A DNA stretch of 64,000 nt, from assembly GCA_044347755.1 (NCBI GenBank), contig JBIKUE010000011.1, positions 1 to 64,000 on the forward strand, given 5' to 3'. This document shows, in pieces, positions 51,537 to 60,185 of the stretch (within the stretch, counting starts at the first letter, position 1; each line of letters starts with the position of its first letter). Position numbers and translations under genes: made by a program. Origin of the DNA: M3007 sp044347755. GTDB lineage: Bacteria; Bacteroidota; Bacteroidia; Chitinophagales; Saprospiraceae. The notes under the pieces were generated by a model. It was given only the letters and a program-made list of their open reading frames with translations, had not been told where the DNA came from and did no database searches.

Positions 51537-52553
51537 ATGAGTAAACATACAAAACGCCCCGTAATGGCCTATGTTCTGATCGCGGTGTTGCTGCTGGTCG
51601 CCATTGCTTATGTGGCACGCCCATTCCTCAACCCCACCCCGTCCCCGCCCCCGCCTGTTTCCAATGTACCGAAAGTTACAGCCCCTGATTTTCTTGCAGA
51701 CTCCGCCTTTGCCTTTGTAAAAAAACAGGTGGAATTTGGTCCACGGGTACCTAATACTCCTGCGCACAAAAAATGTGGAGAATGGTTGGTTAAGGAGTTT
51801 AAGCGCTATGGGTTTTCTGTCATTGAACAAAAGGTAAGCGCCCCATACTACAAGGGTGGCACCATGAATGGCGTGAATATCATTGCCCAATACAAGCCTG
51901 AAATCAGTAAAAGGGTTTGCCTGGCGGCTCACTGGGATAGCCGCAATGAAGCCGATAAAGACACCAAAAACCAAAACAAAGCCATTGACGGTGCTGATGA
52001 TGGCGCAAGTGGCGTAGGGGTATTACTGGAAATTGCACGGATCCTTCAACAAAACCCGGTCGACATTGGGGTAGACCTGATCTGTTTTGATCTGGAAGAT
52101 AACGGTAACGACGACGGGGCATCAGAAACCTGGTGTCTGGGATCACAATATTGGTCCAAAAATCTCCACAGGCCCGGATACTCTCCTTATTACGCCATCC
52201 TGTTGGATCTCGTGGGCGCACAAGGCGCAAAATTTTACAAAGAAGGAATTTCCAGAGAAGTAGCTCCAGAGTTGGTAGATAGGGTCTGGGATCTGGCTAA
52301 CAACCTTGGATACAATCAATATTTTATTCCGGAGAACAGAGGAGGCATCACAGACGACCACCTTTTTGTGATCCGTAATGCACGCATTCCGATGATCGAC
52401 ATTATCAGCCTGCCCAACGATGGTAACAGTCCTTTTGGCGCTCACCACCATACCCATTCTGATAATATCAACGTCATTGACAAAAATGTGCTCAAGGCAG
52501 TAGGACAAACCATGACAACCTTAATTTACCGGACGAATAGCGGGGTGTTTTAG
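51537..52553 (+). CDS. M28 family zinc peptidase / glutaminyl-cyclase-like
   Basis: A 338-residue exported zinc hydrolase. N-terminal anchor MSKHTKRPVMAYVLIAVLLLVAIAYVA, Pro-rich linker (NPTPSPPPP), then the M28 core: AAHWDSR, DGADDGASGVGVLLE (bridging Asp), FDLEDNG, WCLGSQYW, DLVGAQGAKF, GITDDH and HHHTHSDN (final His ligand). This set resembles Bacteroidota M28 proteins close to glutaminyl cyclases, so peptidase versus cyclase is open. I chose the ATG at 51537. The TAG stop is the first stop of the following family A repeat. Confidence 0.86.
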   Translation: MSKHTKRPVMAYVLIAVLLLVAIAYVARPFLNPTPSPPPPVSNVPKVTAPDFLADSAFAFVKKQVEFGPRVPNTPAHKKCGEWLVKEFKRYGFSVIEQKVSAPYYKGGTMNGVNIIAQYKPEISKRVCLAAHWDSRNEADKDTKNQNKAIDGADDGASGVGVLLEIARILQQNPVDIGVDLICFDLEDNGNDDGASETWCLGSQYWSKNLHRPGYSPYYAILLDLVGAQGAKFYKEGISREVAPELVDRVWDLANNLGYNQYFIPENRGGITDDHLFVIRNARIPMIDIISLPNDGNSPFGAHHHTHSDNINVIDKNVLKAVGQTMTTLIYRTNSGVF

Positions 52554-52690
52554 TGTTTGAGTGTTTGAGTTGGCGTTGGGCTTGATGGCTCAAGGGGCAA
52601 AGAACTAAAAGAACAAGATTTTATCAAATTCTTGAATAGCCCAGTCCAACGCCAACTCAAACACCCCCACACTCCCACACTCAAACACTC
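52551..52690. repeat. Inverted repeat, family A, complete
   Basis: The left arm (52551-52582) has two GTGTTTGA octamers and GAGTTGGCGTTGGGCT; the right arm (52638-52690) has AGCCCAGTCCAACGCCAACTC and then octamers ending CAAACACTCA. The left arm supplies the M28 stop; on the other strand the right arm supplies the TGA of the LOG gene. Thus both convergent genes end in the repeat. Confidence 0.85.
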
Positions 52691-53258
52691 ATACTTGCCA
52701 TTTCTCCACCGCTCTGTACTCATATGCCTCCATGGCACTGAGCAAGTTTGGCACGGTGTCTGCGGCGATACATAATTGGCGATTTTCAGATTTTAAAAAG
52801 CCATTTTCTACCATATTATCGAGCATGTGAAGCAGTGGATCATAATAACCGCGAAGACTTAGCAGTCCAATAGGTTTTTTATACTGGTGGAGTTGGGCAA
52901 GGGTAAGCGCCTCGAAGAACTCATCCATGGAACCATAGCCACCCGGCAGTGTTATAACGCCGTCAGTATCTCGAATCAATAAATCCCTGCGTTCCGACAT
53001 GGTATCCACGATAATCATATCTTTGACACCTGAATGGCCAAGTTCAAGTTCGTTGAGTTGTTTGGTAATAATACCGGTAATCGGGCCGCCTTCAGCCAGA
53101 ACGGCTTCAGCAATAACGCCCATTAAGCCTACGCTCCCGCCGCCAAATACTACCCGAATGCCACGATTGGCCAATGTTTTACCCAATTCGGCTGCGGCTT
53201 CGGCAAACCAGGGATGAAAGCCTTTATTGGCTCCGCAATACACTGCAACTGATTTCAT
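52689..53258 (-). CDS. LOG family protein (TIGR00730-type Rossmann fold)
   Basis: A 189-residue cytoplasmic protein of the lysine-decarboxylase-like LOG family, whose characterised members cleave ribose 5-phosphate from nucleoside monophosphates. Motifs: VYCGANKG, VVFGGGSVGLMG, MSERRDLL and PGGYGSMDEFFE (105-116), the active-site pair of the family. It is convergent with the M28 gene over the family A repeat. Cytokinin-related function in a bacterium like this is not implied. Confidence 0.9.
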   Translation of the reverse strand: MKSVAVYCGANKGFHPWFAEAAAELGKTLANRGIRVVFGGGSVGLMGVIAEAVLAEGGPITGIITKQLNELELGHSGVKDMIIVDTMSERRDLLIRDTDGVITLPGGYGSMDEFFEALTLAQLHQYKKPIGLLSLRGYYDPLLHMLDNMVENGFLKSENRQLCIAADTVPNLLSAMEAYEYRAVEKWQV

Positions 53259-53326
53259 AGAAGAGGATTTGTATGAAGGAATTTTCCCCGCAAACCTCGG
53301 ACATTTTACTCAAAACCGATTTACTC

Positions 53327-54628
53327 ATGAACCATTTCCGCTACCTGATTTTTTTTACGATCCTTGCCGGCTTGTTTTCCTGCGAAAAAGCGGTCTTACC
53401 TCCTCCACCTGAAGCTGTTTTTGAACTTAAGGTTCAAAATGATTTTTTTGAAGTACAGGCTAAGTATGCCATATTTTTGTCTGATGAAGAAGGTGAAACA
53501 GTTGCATTCCGCTGGCTGCCTGGTGAAGATACCGCACATATCCAGGTGCCAGGCAGCAGTCCGCGGGATTTGTTTGATGTAACTCTTCTGAAAATCAGCA
53601 CTTTGCAGGCTCCCGGCTCCGGAGTGAAGGATACCACGCTGACACTTACTACCTATACCGATGTTGAAAGTGGCCGGCAAATCCGACTGAGGGACTTGTT
53701 TTTTCATCAGGTTTCCACGCTCCGGTTTTCTTTAACAGGGTTCAACACCCTCGATTCAATAGTCGTTTCTGATGCCCTGACGCTTTCCAGGCCACAGGCA
53801 CTCAACAATTATTATGGAGAATATCTGGTTAACAACACCGGTAGATGCTGGGTTAGGGTTCAGATTAATGGAGAACCATTCTGGCGGTTTCTGACTTTTG
53901 ACAACATGGGTCCAGTGGTAGATGCCAGTACCATAAATGTATCTACCCAATTTTTGGGCAATTTCGCACCATCGCTCAACCTTGGCTTCCCCTTTGTAAC
54001 CACCTGGGAATACAAACTGGATGGTGTAGTAGATACGGCAAAGCTGGAATTCTTTCCGCTATCTGAGCATATCCGGGCTCCGGGGGGGGAAATTCCAGCG
54101 TATGATTCCAGAAAGGTATTTGAGCCGGTCAACAACGATCTGTTTGACCCAAACCGGCCTTACATTGATCTGTTTCGACTAACTGCTTACGGCCCTACAG
54201 GAACTGCTGGCGGCTATGCTTACCACATTGATCAATTTTTTCCTGCAGTACCCTCCAGTTTACCGGTACCCTCTTTTGATTTGGGAGCCACTACCCTTTC
54301 CAACAATCGGGCTGTGGCTGTAAATTGTATAGGGAATTTTGATGTACTCACACTCACCCGCGCTAAAAACACCACACCAAAAATCAATTGGGAGGTAATT
54401 ATACCGCCGTCCAACGGGCCAGTGCTGTATATACTGCCGGATGTACCGCCAATGTTAGGGCAATTATATCCTTCCCTTGCCTTGTATGATTTTGACAATC
54501 AGGTGCAGGCAAGAGCCGAAAATTATCTTTGGCTCAACTACGATCAGGTAATCCGCAAAATGATGGATAACGCAGATCCATTGTGGCGGGCCAGGGGAGG
54601 GTATCTGGGTAGGGAGGAGCAGTTTTAA
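53327..54628 (+). CDS. Hypothetical lipoprotein
   Basis: A 433-residue product with lipoprotein signal MNHFRYLIFFTILAGLFSCEK (lipobox LFSC). The mature protein starts with a Pro-rich stretch (LPPPPEAVFELK), looks beta-rich, and has no motif I recognise. The ATG at 53327 is favoured over the open frame from 53273. Probably an outer-membrane or periplasmic lipoprotein. Ends at a shared terminator. Confidence 0.75.
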   Translation: MNHFRYLIFFTILAGLFSCEKAVLPPPPEAVFELKVQNDFFEVQAKYAIFLSDEEGETVAFRWLPGEDTAHIQVPGSSPRDLFDVTLLKISTLQAPGSGVKDTTLTLTTYTDVESGRQIRLRDLFFHQVSTLRFSLTGFNTLDSIVVSDALTLSRPQALNNYYGEYLVNNTGRCWVRVQINGEPFWRFLTFDNMGPVVDASTINVSTQFLGNFAPSLNLGFPFVTTWEYKLDGVVDTAKLEFFPLSEHIRAPGGEIPAYDSRKVFEPVNNDLFDPNRPYIDLFRLTAYGPTGTAGGYAYHIDQFFPAVPSSLPVPSFDLGATTLSNNRAVAVNCIGNFDVLTLTRAKNTTPKINWEVIIPPSNGPVLYILPDVPPMLGQLYPSLALYDFDNQVQARAENYLWLNYDQVIRKMMDNADPLWRARGGYLGREEQF

Positions 54629-54631
54629 AAA

Positions 54632-54662
54632 GGCCCTTCCCACCTGACAGGTTAGAAGGGCC
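54632..54662. terminator. Bidirectional terminator between convergent genes
   Basis: GGCCCTTC pairs with GAAGGGCC, with an inner ACCTG/CAGGT stem. On the minus strand the T-tract CCTTTTTAAAA follows, so the element mainly serves the minus-strand cupin cluster. Confidence 0.75.
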
Positions 54663-54734
54663 GCAGTGAAATATCACCATTCCTCATGCCTCACCAATCC
54701 ACTCAGATAAAAAAAGCGTTCAGCTTTGCCAAGA

Positions 54735-55304
54735 TCAACGGCTGAAATGCTCATGGGTATCCATTGCCGGAAAAGCTTTTGGCGCATTTTTAAACTTCTC
54801 GTATTTACCTGTCCACTTGCCAATTATATAAACTACAGGCATCAACACTTTTTTCACAAAACCCGGCATGTCCGGTACATCGTACTCGTTCCTGTAGCGG
54901 CATGTGAGGTACGCTCCGTCAAACATTTCCGGACGTTTGTCGGCGCCTTGATTCAGTGCATCATAGAGTGTGGTGAGAAAAAAGATCACGTTTTCAGCGG
55001 GGTCAATCCAGCCTGTGATGTGCAGTTCTTCTTCGCCGGCATTCCAGAAACGGTGGGGTACGCCACGTTTGAAAGTCACGCTATCACCCACTCCTCCGAA
55101 TTGTTCCGGTTCGCCAAAAATTTGATAACCGATTTTACCTTTTACCACAGTCACGCCTTCATCCTGACGTAGATGTGTATGAAAGCCCGGTCCCGCCATA
55201 GGAGCGCAGAAGCCTTCGAGCAGCAGTTTGTTACCTTCCATTCCGAGGAAAGTGATTTTTTCGCCGTATTTTGTTTCGATAGAGAAAGGGAATGGGTGTT
55301 GCAT
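54735..55304 (-). CDS. Cupin domain protein
   Basis: A 189-residue cytoplasmic cupin. Motif 1: GPGFHTHLRQDEGVTVVKGKIGYQI (two His and Glu); motif 2: GDSVTFKRGVPHRFWNAG. A C-terminal extension of about 80 residues (GAYLTCRYRNEYDVPDMPGFVKKVLMPVVYIIGKWTGKY) contains a hydrophobic stretch. It ends the six-gene minus-strand cluster that begins at 58585. Its layout parallels the cupin at 56357-56902, which has the same kind of C-terminal extension. Function unknown. Confidence 0.82.
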   Translation of the reverse strand: MQHPFPFSIETKYGEKITFLGMEGNKLLLEGFCAPMAGPGFHTHLRQDEGVTVVKGKIGYQIFGEPEQFGGVGDSVTFKRGVPHRFWNAGEEELHITGWIDPAENVIFFLTTLYDALNQGADKRPEMFDGAYLTCRYRNEYDVPDMPGFVKKVLMPVVYIIGKWTGKYEKFKNAPKAFPAMDTHEHFSR

Positions 55305-55315
55305 AAGTAAAGGTT

Positions 55316-56218
55316 TTAGTTTTTGATTTCGGGAGTTGCCAAACTGGGTTGGGCCATTAAGTATGCGTATATAGCCTCCAGCTGATCTTCGTCATAGTGG
55401 CCGATTTCTTTCCAAGGCATAAATTTTCCGTTGATTTCTTTCCCCAATGGGGTGACTCCGGTTCTCATCATTTTTATAAATCCTTCAGGCCCCCAACTGG
55501 TGAGATTACCTCCAGGTGTAAGGTTCGGCCCCATGGGCGCCTCTGGATTGGGGTCTTTTCCACCATTGAGTTGTGGGCCATGGCAAGTGCGGCAGCCGCT
55601 GATTTTCACCAGATAATCTCCGTATTGGGCAGAAGAAGCCCGCTCCGGGGCATAGTGGGAGGGTTTGTGATGATCGATCGTTTCTGCATTCAAAGCATCT
55701 CCGAATGCCCCCAATTGGAAGAGAATATCGCATAGGAAAGTAGTTTTGGGCGAGTCCCAGGATTGTTCCACAGCAGGCAGGGTTTTCAGATAGGCAATGA
55801 TTTGACCGACATGCTCGTCGCTCATGTATTGGAAATCAATAGAAGGCATAATGAGCAATGGCCGACTGTCTTTGGCTACGCCATGTCGAATAGCGCGGTC
55901 CCAATCAAGATCGGAATATTGTTTGCATACACCGCCCAGGGTCAGGTTAGGCGCGTTGATGGTACCGAGATCAGGTGCATCGAAAAATTTGGTACCCGCC
56001 AGATTCTCTCCGTGGCAATTAGAGCATAGTACCCCAACCCATTTTTTTCCCGCTTGGATGGAAGCTGAATCGGAGGGAATTGCAATGGCGTTTGGCTGCA
56101 CATCATATTTTTTAGCAAGGCGATTTTGGGCGGTGTTGCGTAGATAAAAGGCCGTTCCGGCAACTATAAAGAGAAGCAGGCCGAGGATTCCGACTGTCCA
56201 TTTGAGTATCTTTTTCAT
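55316..56218 (-). CDS. Membrane-anchored dihaem cytochrome c
   Basis: A 300-residue protein with an N-terminal membrane anchor (MKKILKWTVGILGLLLFIVAGTAFYL) and two class I cytochrome c domains. Haem sites are CSNCH (65-69) and CRTCH (about 207-211); axial Met candidates lie in LLIMPSIDF and KFMPWKEIG. It resembles cytochromes that pass electrons to or from dehydrogenases in the periplasm. It starts 138 bp after the upstream cupin stop and ends 12 bp before the downstream cupin, within the accessory cluster. Donor and acceptor are unknown. Confidence 0.9.
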   Translation of the reverse strand: MKKILKWTVGILGLLLFIVAGTAFYLRNTAQNRLAKKYDVQPNAIAIPSDSASIQAGKKWVGVLCSNCHGENLAGTKFFDAPDLGTINAPNLTLGGVCKQYSDLDWDRAIRHGVAKDSRPLLIMPSIDFQYMSDEHVGQIIAYLKTLPAVEQSWDSPKTTFLCDILFQLGAFGDALNAETIDHHKPSHYAPERASSAQYGDYLVKISGCRTCHGPQLNGGKDPNPEAPMGPNLTPGGNLTSWGPEGFIKMMRTGVTPLGKEINGKFMPWKEIGHYDEDQLEAIYAYLMAQPSLATPEIKN

Positions 56219-56356
56219 GTTTTAACAGTTTTAGGTGAAACATTGATGCAGTCAAGGACTGAAGTGGCTATCACTTAATTCCCCATGCGTGAACCAGATT
56301 CCGGATGGATGAATACATAATTAGAGATTGCCCAGGCGATTATTCAAACATAAAGG

Positions 56357-56902
56357 CTATAGTGACTCCGGCAGTGACACTTTCTTAGCCGCTCCAGTCA
56401 TTTTTGCAATGCCTGCTCCTATACCAAAAATTACATCTTGCAGCCAATAGGGCATACCGGCAAATCGATACTCTTTGCGCAATTTGCAAAACATAAACAA
56501 GGCAGGCAGCAGAGAAATTTTTTCCCAATCGCCACCGTTTTTCATAGCATCTTCACCCATGGTTTGGAGCATCCATTCGGTGTTTAGAGCAGGTTCGTAC
56601 CAGAATTTCGCCACCAAAGGCTCGTCCGCATGACCATTGATGAAGGAGTGCGACTCCCCTGGCTGTACGATGATGGTTTCTCCGGCATTGGCAATCACTT
56701 TTTTGCCATTCACCATGGCAACCATCTGGCCACTAATCACTTCAAATCCTTCTGTTTGAAGCATGTGTTTATGCGCGCCAGGGCCTTTTTTGCCTGCAGC
56801 AATGGTCATAAGACCTTCGCTGCGTTGTCCGTTGGTTTGCTCCCGGGCGTCGTTGAATTCGAGTTTTTCTCCGATGGCATGGAGATCAATGATCTGTTTC
56901 AT
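56357..56902 (-). CDS. Cupin domain protein
   Basis: A 181-residue cupin. Motif 1: GPGAHKHMLQTEGFEVISGQMVAMVNGK (His, His, Glu); motif 2: GETIIVQPGESHSFING. The C-terminal part (about 110-181) contains FMFCKLRKEYRFAGMPYWLQDVIFGIGAGIAKMTG, similar in layout to the 54735-55304 cupin (arm with VPDMPGF). The two cupins are therefore probably paralogues. It starts 25 bp after the upstream NTF2-like gene in the cluster. Confidence 0.82.
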   Translation of the reverse strand: MKQIIDLHAIGEKLEFNDAREQTNGQRSEGLMTIAAGKKGPGAHKHMLQTEGFEVISGQMVAMVNGKKVIANAGETIIVQPGESHSFINGHADEPLVAKFWYEPALNTEWMLQTMGEDAMKNGGDWEKISLLPALFMFCKLRKEYRFAGMPYWLQDVIFGIGAGIAKMTGAAKKVSLPESL

Positions 56903-56927
56903 GTGTAGCTTGATTTTATTTAATCAT

Positions 56928-57443
56928 TCAATTTTTGCCGGCTGTGTCGAGTGCAGGCATACCAAGGATGGGAGTCAACTGATCAAATTCCAGTTTCCAT
57001 ACACCATTAATCTTGCGCATGACGGCCATACCCTTGCTTTTACCGCCTACTTGTTGGCCACCTATTTTGATATCCGCTTCTGAGTCCCATATAACCAGTG
57101 CTACATCACTGGTTAGCATACGCACCTGAACGTTTTCATATTTGAATTGGGGTGTTTCATCAGCTATTTTCACGAATGCCGTCCAACCTTCGAGCATGGC
57201 TTTTTTACCGAAGGTTACATTTCCGCCTGGATCCACTTCTACAGCTTCGTTTGTATACACGGAGAAGCCTTTTTCCATGTTGCCTGCTATGAAGCTATCA
57301 TAGCATTGGGCAATGGCATTGTGTACAGCTTTGGCTTCTCCAGTGGCAGAGCGGGAGCCTACCCAAAGAACTCCTTGAGTCTGTGCATACATCTTGGAGC
57401 CAAAAACAAGCAGGGTCAGGGTTAAGAATAAAGTGTTTTTCAT
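56928..57443 (-). CDS. NTF2/SnoaL-like secreted protein
   Basis: A 171-residue product with signal peptide MKNTLFLTLTLLVFGSKMYAQ and a DUF4440/SnoaL-like fold: AIAQCYDSFIAGNMEKGFSVYTNEAVEVDPGGNVTFGKKAMLEGW ... SKGMAVMRKINGVWKLEFDQLTP. Such folds bind small hydrophobic ligands or act as hydrolases/isomerases. It is a close relative of the gene at 57539-58045 (both share D-x-x-GGQQ-x-GGKSK). Part of the cluster; 96 bp after the upstream stop. Confidence 0.82.
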   Translation of the reverse strand: MKNTLFLTLTLLVFGSKMYAQTQGVLWVGSRSATGEAKAVHNAIAQCYDSFIAGNMEKGFSVYTNEAVEVDPGGNVTFGKKAMLEGWTAFVKIADETPQFKYENVQVRMLTSDVALVIWDSEADIKIGGQQVGGKSKGMAVMRKINGVWKLEFDQLTPILGMPALDTAGKN

Positions 57444-57538
57444 AGTGGTATGTACGTTTAAATTGGTGAAAAAGAGGTAGCATGTTGAGAATCCGTCCCG
57501 CAGTATGAAGCTACAGGACGGGTCTCGTGCAACAAGGG

Positions 57539-58045
57539 TTACTTGCCCCCATCCGGCATTGGAACCACCGGCGTCTGGCTGTCAAATGCAATCAGCCATT
57601 GGCCATTAACTTTGTGAACAACGGTTGCAAACTTCGATTTGCCGCCGATTTGCTGTCCGCCTTTCAGTTTGATGTCGGAAGTAACATCGGAGATCAAGAT
57701 CGCCACATCTGAGCCCAGGAAAGTTACTGTTGGTTTCGTCATGCTCCAGGAGGGCGTTCCATCCATCATGGTTTTGAACATTTCATAACCCTCTTTGATA
57801 GCTTTTGCGCCACAGATGCTGCTGCCGTCAGGGTAAATTTCGCAGGCGTTTTCCGTGTAAAACGACCACATTTTGGCTTCGTTACCGGTTTCATATGCTT
57901 GCCAAACCTCGTCCCACATTTTGAGCAGAGAGGCTTCCTCTTTGGAAGTTTGAGCCTTGGCGTTGAAGCTGAAGAGGCTCACGAATAGCATGATAAGGGT
58001 GCTGAATCCGCCGAGGCTGGGGCGGGTAAAAAACAGGTTTTTCAT
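57539..58045 (-). CDS. NTF2/SnoaL-like secreted protein (paralogue)
   Basis: A 168-residue product; the ATG at 58045 gives a signal peptide (MKNLFFTRPSLGG...LFVSLFSFNAKAQ). The NTF2-like domain shows MWDEVWQAYETGNEAKMWSFYTENACEIYPDGSSICGAKAIKEGYEMF and GGQQIGGKSKFATVVHKVNGQWLIAFDSQTP. The same order of motifs in the neighbour at 56928-57443 indicates a tandem duplication. Ligand unknown. Confidence 0.82.
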   Translation of the reverse strand: MKNLFFTRPSLGGFSTLIMLFVSLFSFNAKAQTSKEEASLLKMWDEVWQAYETGNEAKMWSFYTENACEIYPDGSSICGAKAIKEGYEMFKTMMDGTPSWSMTKPTVTFLGSDVAILISDVTSDIKLKGGQQIGGKSKFATVVHKVNGQWLIAFDSQTPVVPMPDGGK

Positions 58046-58126
58046 AGTGCAAAAAGGTTGTAGTGTGAAAAGAGTTATGGTTTCTCGCGACATGTCGCTG
58101 TTTTGAAAAATCAATCGAATAATGCG

Positions 58127-58585
58127 TCATTGGAGATAAAGCGCTGGATCAGGCAACAACTGCCCATCTATAACATCTCCTTTATTATTGAATATCAATA
58201 CCTGTGTACTCCGGTATGAAAAAGGCCTCCCGGTGGCTTCCCAGTCCATGAAGTTATTTTTGAATGTGCCAGTACAGGTTAATGCTACGGTTACGGTGTT
58301 GCCCTCTGAGTTGATATGCTCTACCCTGAATGTAGCATCCGGGATGGCAGCGAAATATTGTTCAATACTGGTGCGTGGGTTGCTACTAAGCTTATACTCT
58401 CCGGGCCAATAGGGTATGTAACCACCCAGAGAGTTGTTCCGGTTCTCTATAAAATGCTTTTCATTCAATTCACGATATGCGGTCTGCACCCTGGCTTTGT
58501 TTCTGACTGGTGTTTGTGCATGAAGATCTCTTGTTGAAAGCATTAAAATCAAAAGAGAAACCATGCTGAAAAGAAAGTTTTTCAT
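58127..58585 (-). CDS. SnoaL-like secreted protein, first gene of the cluster
   Basis: A 152-residue product with signal peptide MKNFLFSMVSLLILMLSTRDLHAQ. The body reads like SnoaL-type polyketide-cyclase/ester-hydrolase relatives: YRELNEKHFIENRNNSLGGYIPYWPGEYKLSS, PRTSIEQYFAAIPDATFRVEHINSEGNTVTVALTCTGTF. It is more distant from the two NTF2-like genes downstream. It is the promoter-proximal gene of a six-gene minus-strand cluster with a 517-bp upstream spacer. Confidence 0.8.
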   Translation of the reverse strand: MKNFLFSMVSLLILMLSTRDLHAQTPVRNKARVQTAYRELNEKHFIENRNNSLGGYIPYWPGEYKLSSNPRTSIEQYFAAIPDATFRVEHINSEGNTVTVALTCTGTFKNNFMDWEATGRPFSYRSTQVLIFNNKGDVIDGQLLPDPALYLQ

Positions 58586-59102
58586 AGTGACTGAAAATTT
58601 GAAAGGGTGAAAAATGTGTTGATGCCAGCTCCTCGCTTCAGCAAGCTGCGCGCTTTAACCTGCTTGGTGTATGTTAAAGGCCCCGTTTCAGCTTACCGTC
58701 GAAATAGATATTTCGACCTACATATTCCTATTTTAGGTACACTGTTCGGTGTGGGTGCATCATCAATAGACTTTCACTCAAGTTGTGCCATTGAATTTTA
58801 ATCAACAGGTACAAGTTAACAACTGCATCAATGCTGGTTATGGCAACCGTTCCAAACAGGCTGAGCAATAACACGGCGCCGAGCCAATTACTGGAAGCTT
58901 TGAACGTGCGATGGGTTCTCATCAATAGGATCGTTTTAAAAGTGATTTTTTTGTTCCGTTTGTTGACACAAAGGTGGGGCTGCCGAACCTCAGCAGTCAC
59001 GCGCAGGTTTGCGTAAATGGACTACGCAGATTTGCGTATTTTCAGGAAATAAGTCGGGAATTGGACCGACAAGCAGGGGGTAACTTCATTTTCCCAAGCC
59101 AG
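58586..59102. promoter_or_regulatory. 517-bp upstream region of the cupin/NTF2/cytochrome cluster
   Basis: No convincing gene. GTCGAAATAGATATTTCGAC (58698-58717) is a palindrome with 9-nt perfect arms, 113 bp before the first gene. At 59002-59015 and 59025-59038 a direct repeat CGCAGRTTTGCGTA occurs with 23-nt spacing; the second copy extends to the palindrome TACGCA-GATT-TGCGTA (59023-59038). These look like operators. A weak minus-strand frame (58728-58922, 64 codons, with one hydrophobic helix AVLLLSLFGTVAITSI) could be a small membrane protein, but I would not call it. Confidence 0.5.
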
Positions 59103-60056
59103 TCAAAGGCTAATCACCATTCCTTCCTCCGCCATGGAAAACCCTGCTCCCAACACCTCTTTCTTTGCTTTTTCATCCCACAGCAGCGGGTTGGTGTGAT
59201 TGAGGTGGATAAAAGTCAATTTCTTTTTTTCGGTGGCCGGTTCCGATGCAAACCGGCGCATGGTTTCCTCCACAAATGGGTGCGGCACTTCTTTCATGGC
59301 ACGCCCCGTTAATTCGCCATCTTTGAAAAACGTAGCGTCGAGCAGGGCATAGTCAACCGCCCGAACCTCGGAAACAATATCGCGCTGCCATTTTTCCCAT
59401 TTGTCGATGTCAGGAATAAAGATCACCGATTTGCGCGGCGATTCGATGCGGTAGCCTACGGTTTCAGAAAATTCGTCGCGGTGTGGAACGAGGAAGGGGG
59501 TGATGCGCAAGTCGGCGGTAAGCTGGACGATGCTGTCCGCGCGGAGCGGCTGCAAATCAATGTTTTGAAGATGAACGAGTTGGCTCCATGGCCCATTTTC
59601 ACTCAGGAATTTTTCCATTCGTGGCATAGCCCAAACCGGAACGTTTTTTGCGCCCATGACCTCCCGCCCCAGTTGCATCAATCCGGTATAGTGACCAATG
59701 TGTGCATGGGTAACCAAAATGCCGTCGGGAACGCGTTTGTCAGGCATACCTGATACTTCCTGCAAGCGCCGCCACTGCTCGGCAAAATCCGGAGAGGCTT
59801 CGATCATAAAGACTTTACCCGCCTGGCGATCTACCAGGCCGAGGCATACGGGAAGTTTGGGCCCTCGTTTTCCTGAAAAAACAAGCCGGCAACAATCCCG
59901 TTGACATCCAGCGTGTGGATAGCCGCCATCCTGGGTGATGCCCAGGATGATAAGGAAGCAATCGTCTTTCGAAGTAGGTAAAGCAACGCGCTGTTTGACG
60001 GCATTACAGGCGCATAAAAACAGGAACAGGATAACAACTGGTTTGAGAAAGTGCAT
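59103..60056 (-). CDS. PqqB-like metallo-beta-lactamase-fold lipoprotein
   Basis: A 317-residue exported hydrolase-fold protein with lipobox LFLCAC (Cys17) after MHFLKPVVILFLF. LGITQDGGYPHAGCQRDCC resembles the N-terminus of PQQ biosynthesis protein B, and THAHIGHYTGL (116-126) is the MBL metal motif in the order HxHxGH; the Asp of HxHxDH is Gly. Later ligands are seen in FLVPHRDEF and FIHLNHTNPLL. No other pqq genes are near, so the protein is probably not a PQQ enzyme but a stand-alone member. Substrate unknown. Confidence 0.8.
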   Translation of the reverse strand: MHFLKPVVILFLFLCACNAVKQRVALPTSKDDCFLIILGITQDGGYPHAGCQRDCCRLVFSGKRGPKLPVCLGLVDRQAGKVFMIEASPDFAEQWRRLQEVSGMPDKRVPDGILVTHAHIGHYTGLMQLGREVMGAKNVPVWAMPRMEKFLSENGPWSQLVHLQNIDLQPLRADSIVQLTADLRITPFLVPHRDEFSETVGYRIESPRKSVIFIPDIDKWEKWQRDIVSEVRAVDYALLDATFFKDGELTGRAMKEVPHPFVEETMRRFASEPATEKKKLTFIHLNHTNPLLWDEKAKKEVLGAGFSMAEEGMVISL

Positions 60057-60185
60057 GGGAAGTCAAAGATATGTAACTGACAATCAAAAATTTATGCAAG
60101 AAGCAAATGCACCTTATAGTCAACGTAGAGTGGTTTTGAATGAGGATGGGTTTCAATCATTTTGAAATCAAGCACTTGCATTCCT

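Noticed and set aside
58728..59000. Small membrane protein on the minus strand upstream of the cupin/NTF2 cluster
   Set aside because: One hydrophobic stretch only, no family resemblance, and it overlaps probable regulatory sequence; noted in the spacer entry but not called.
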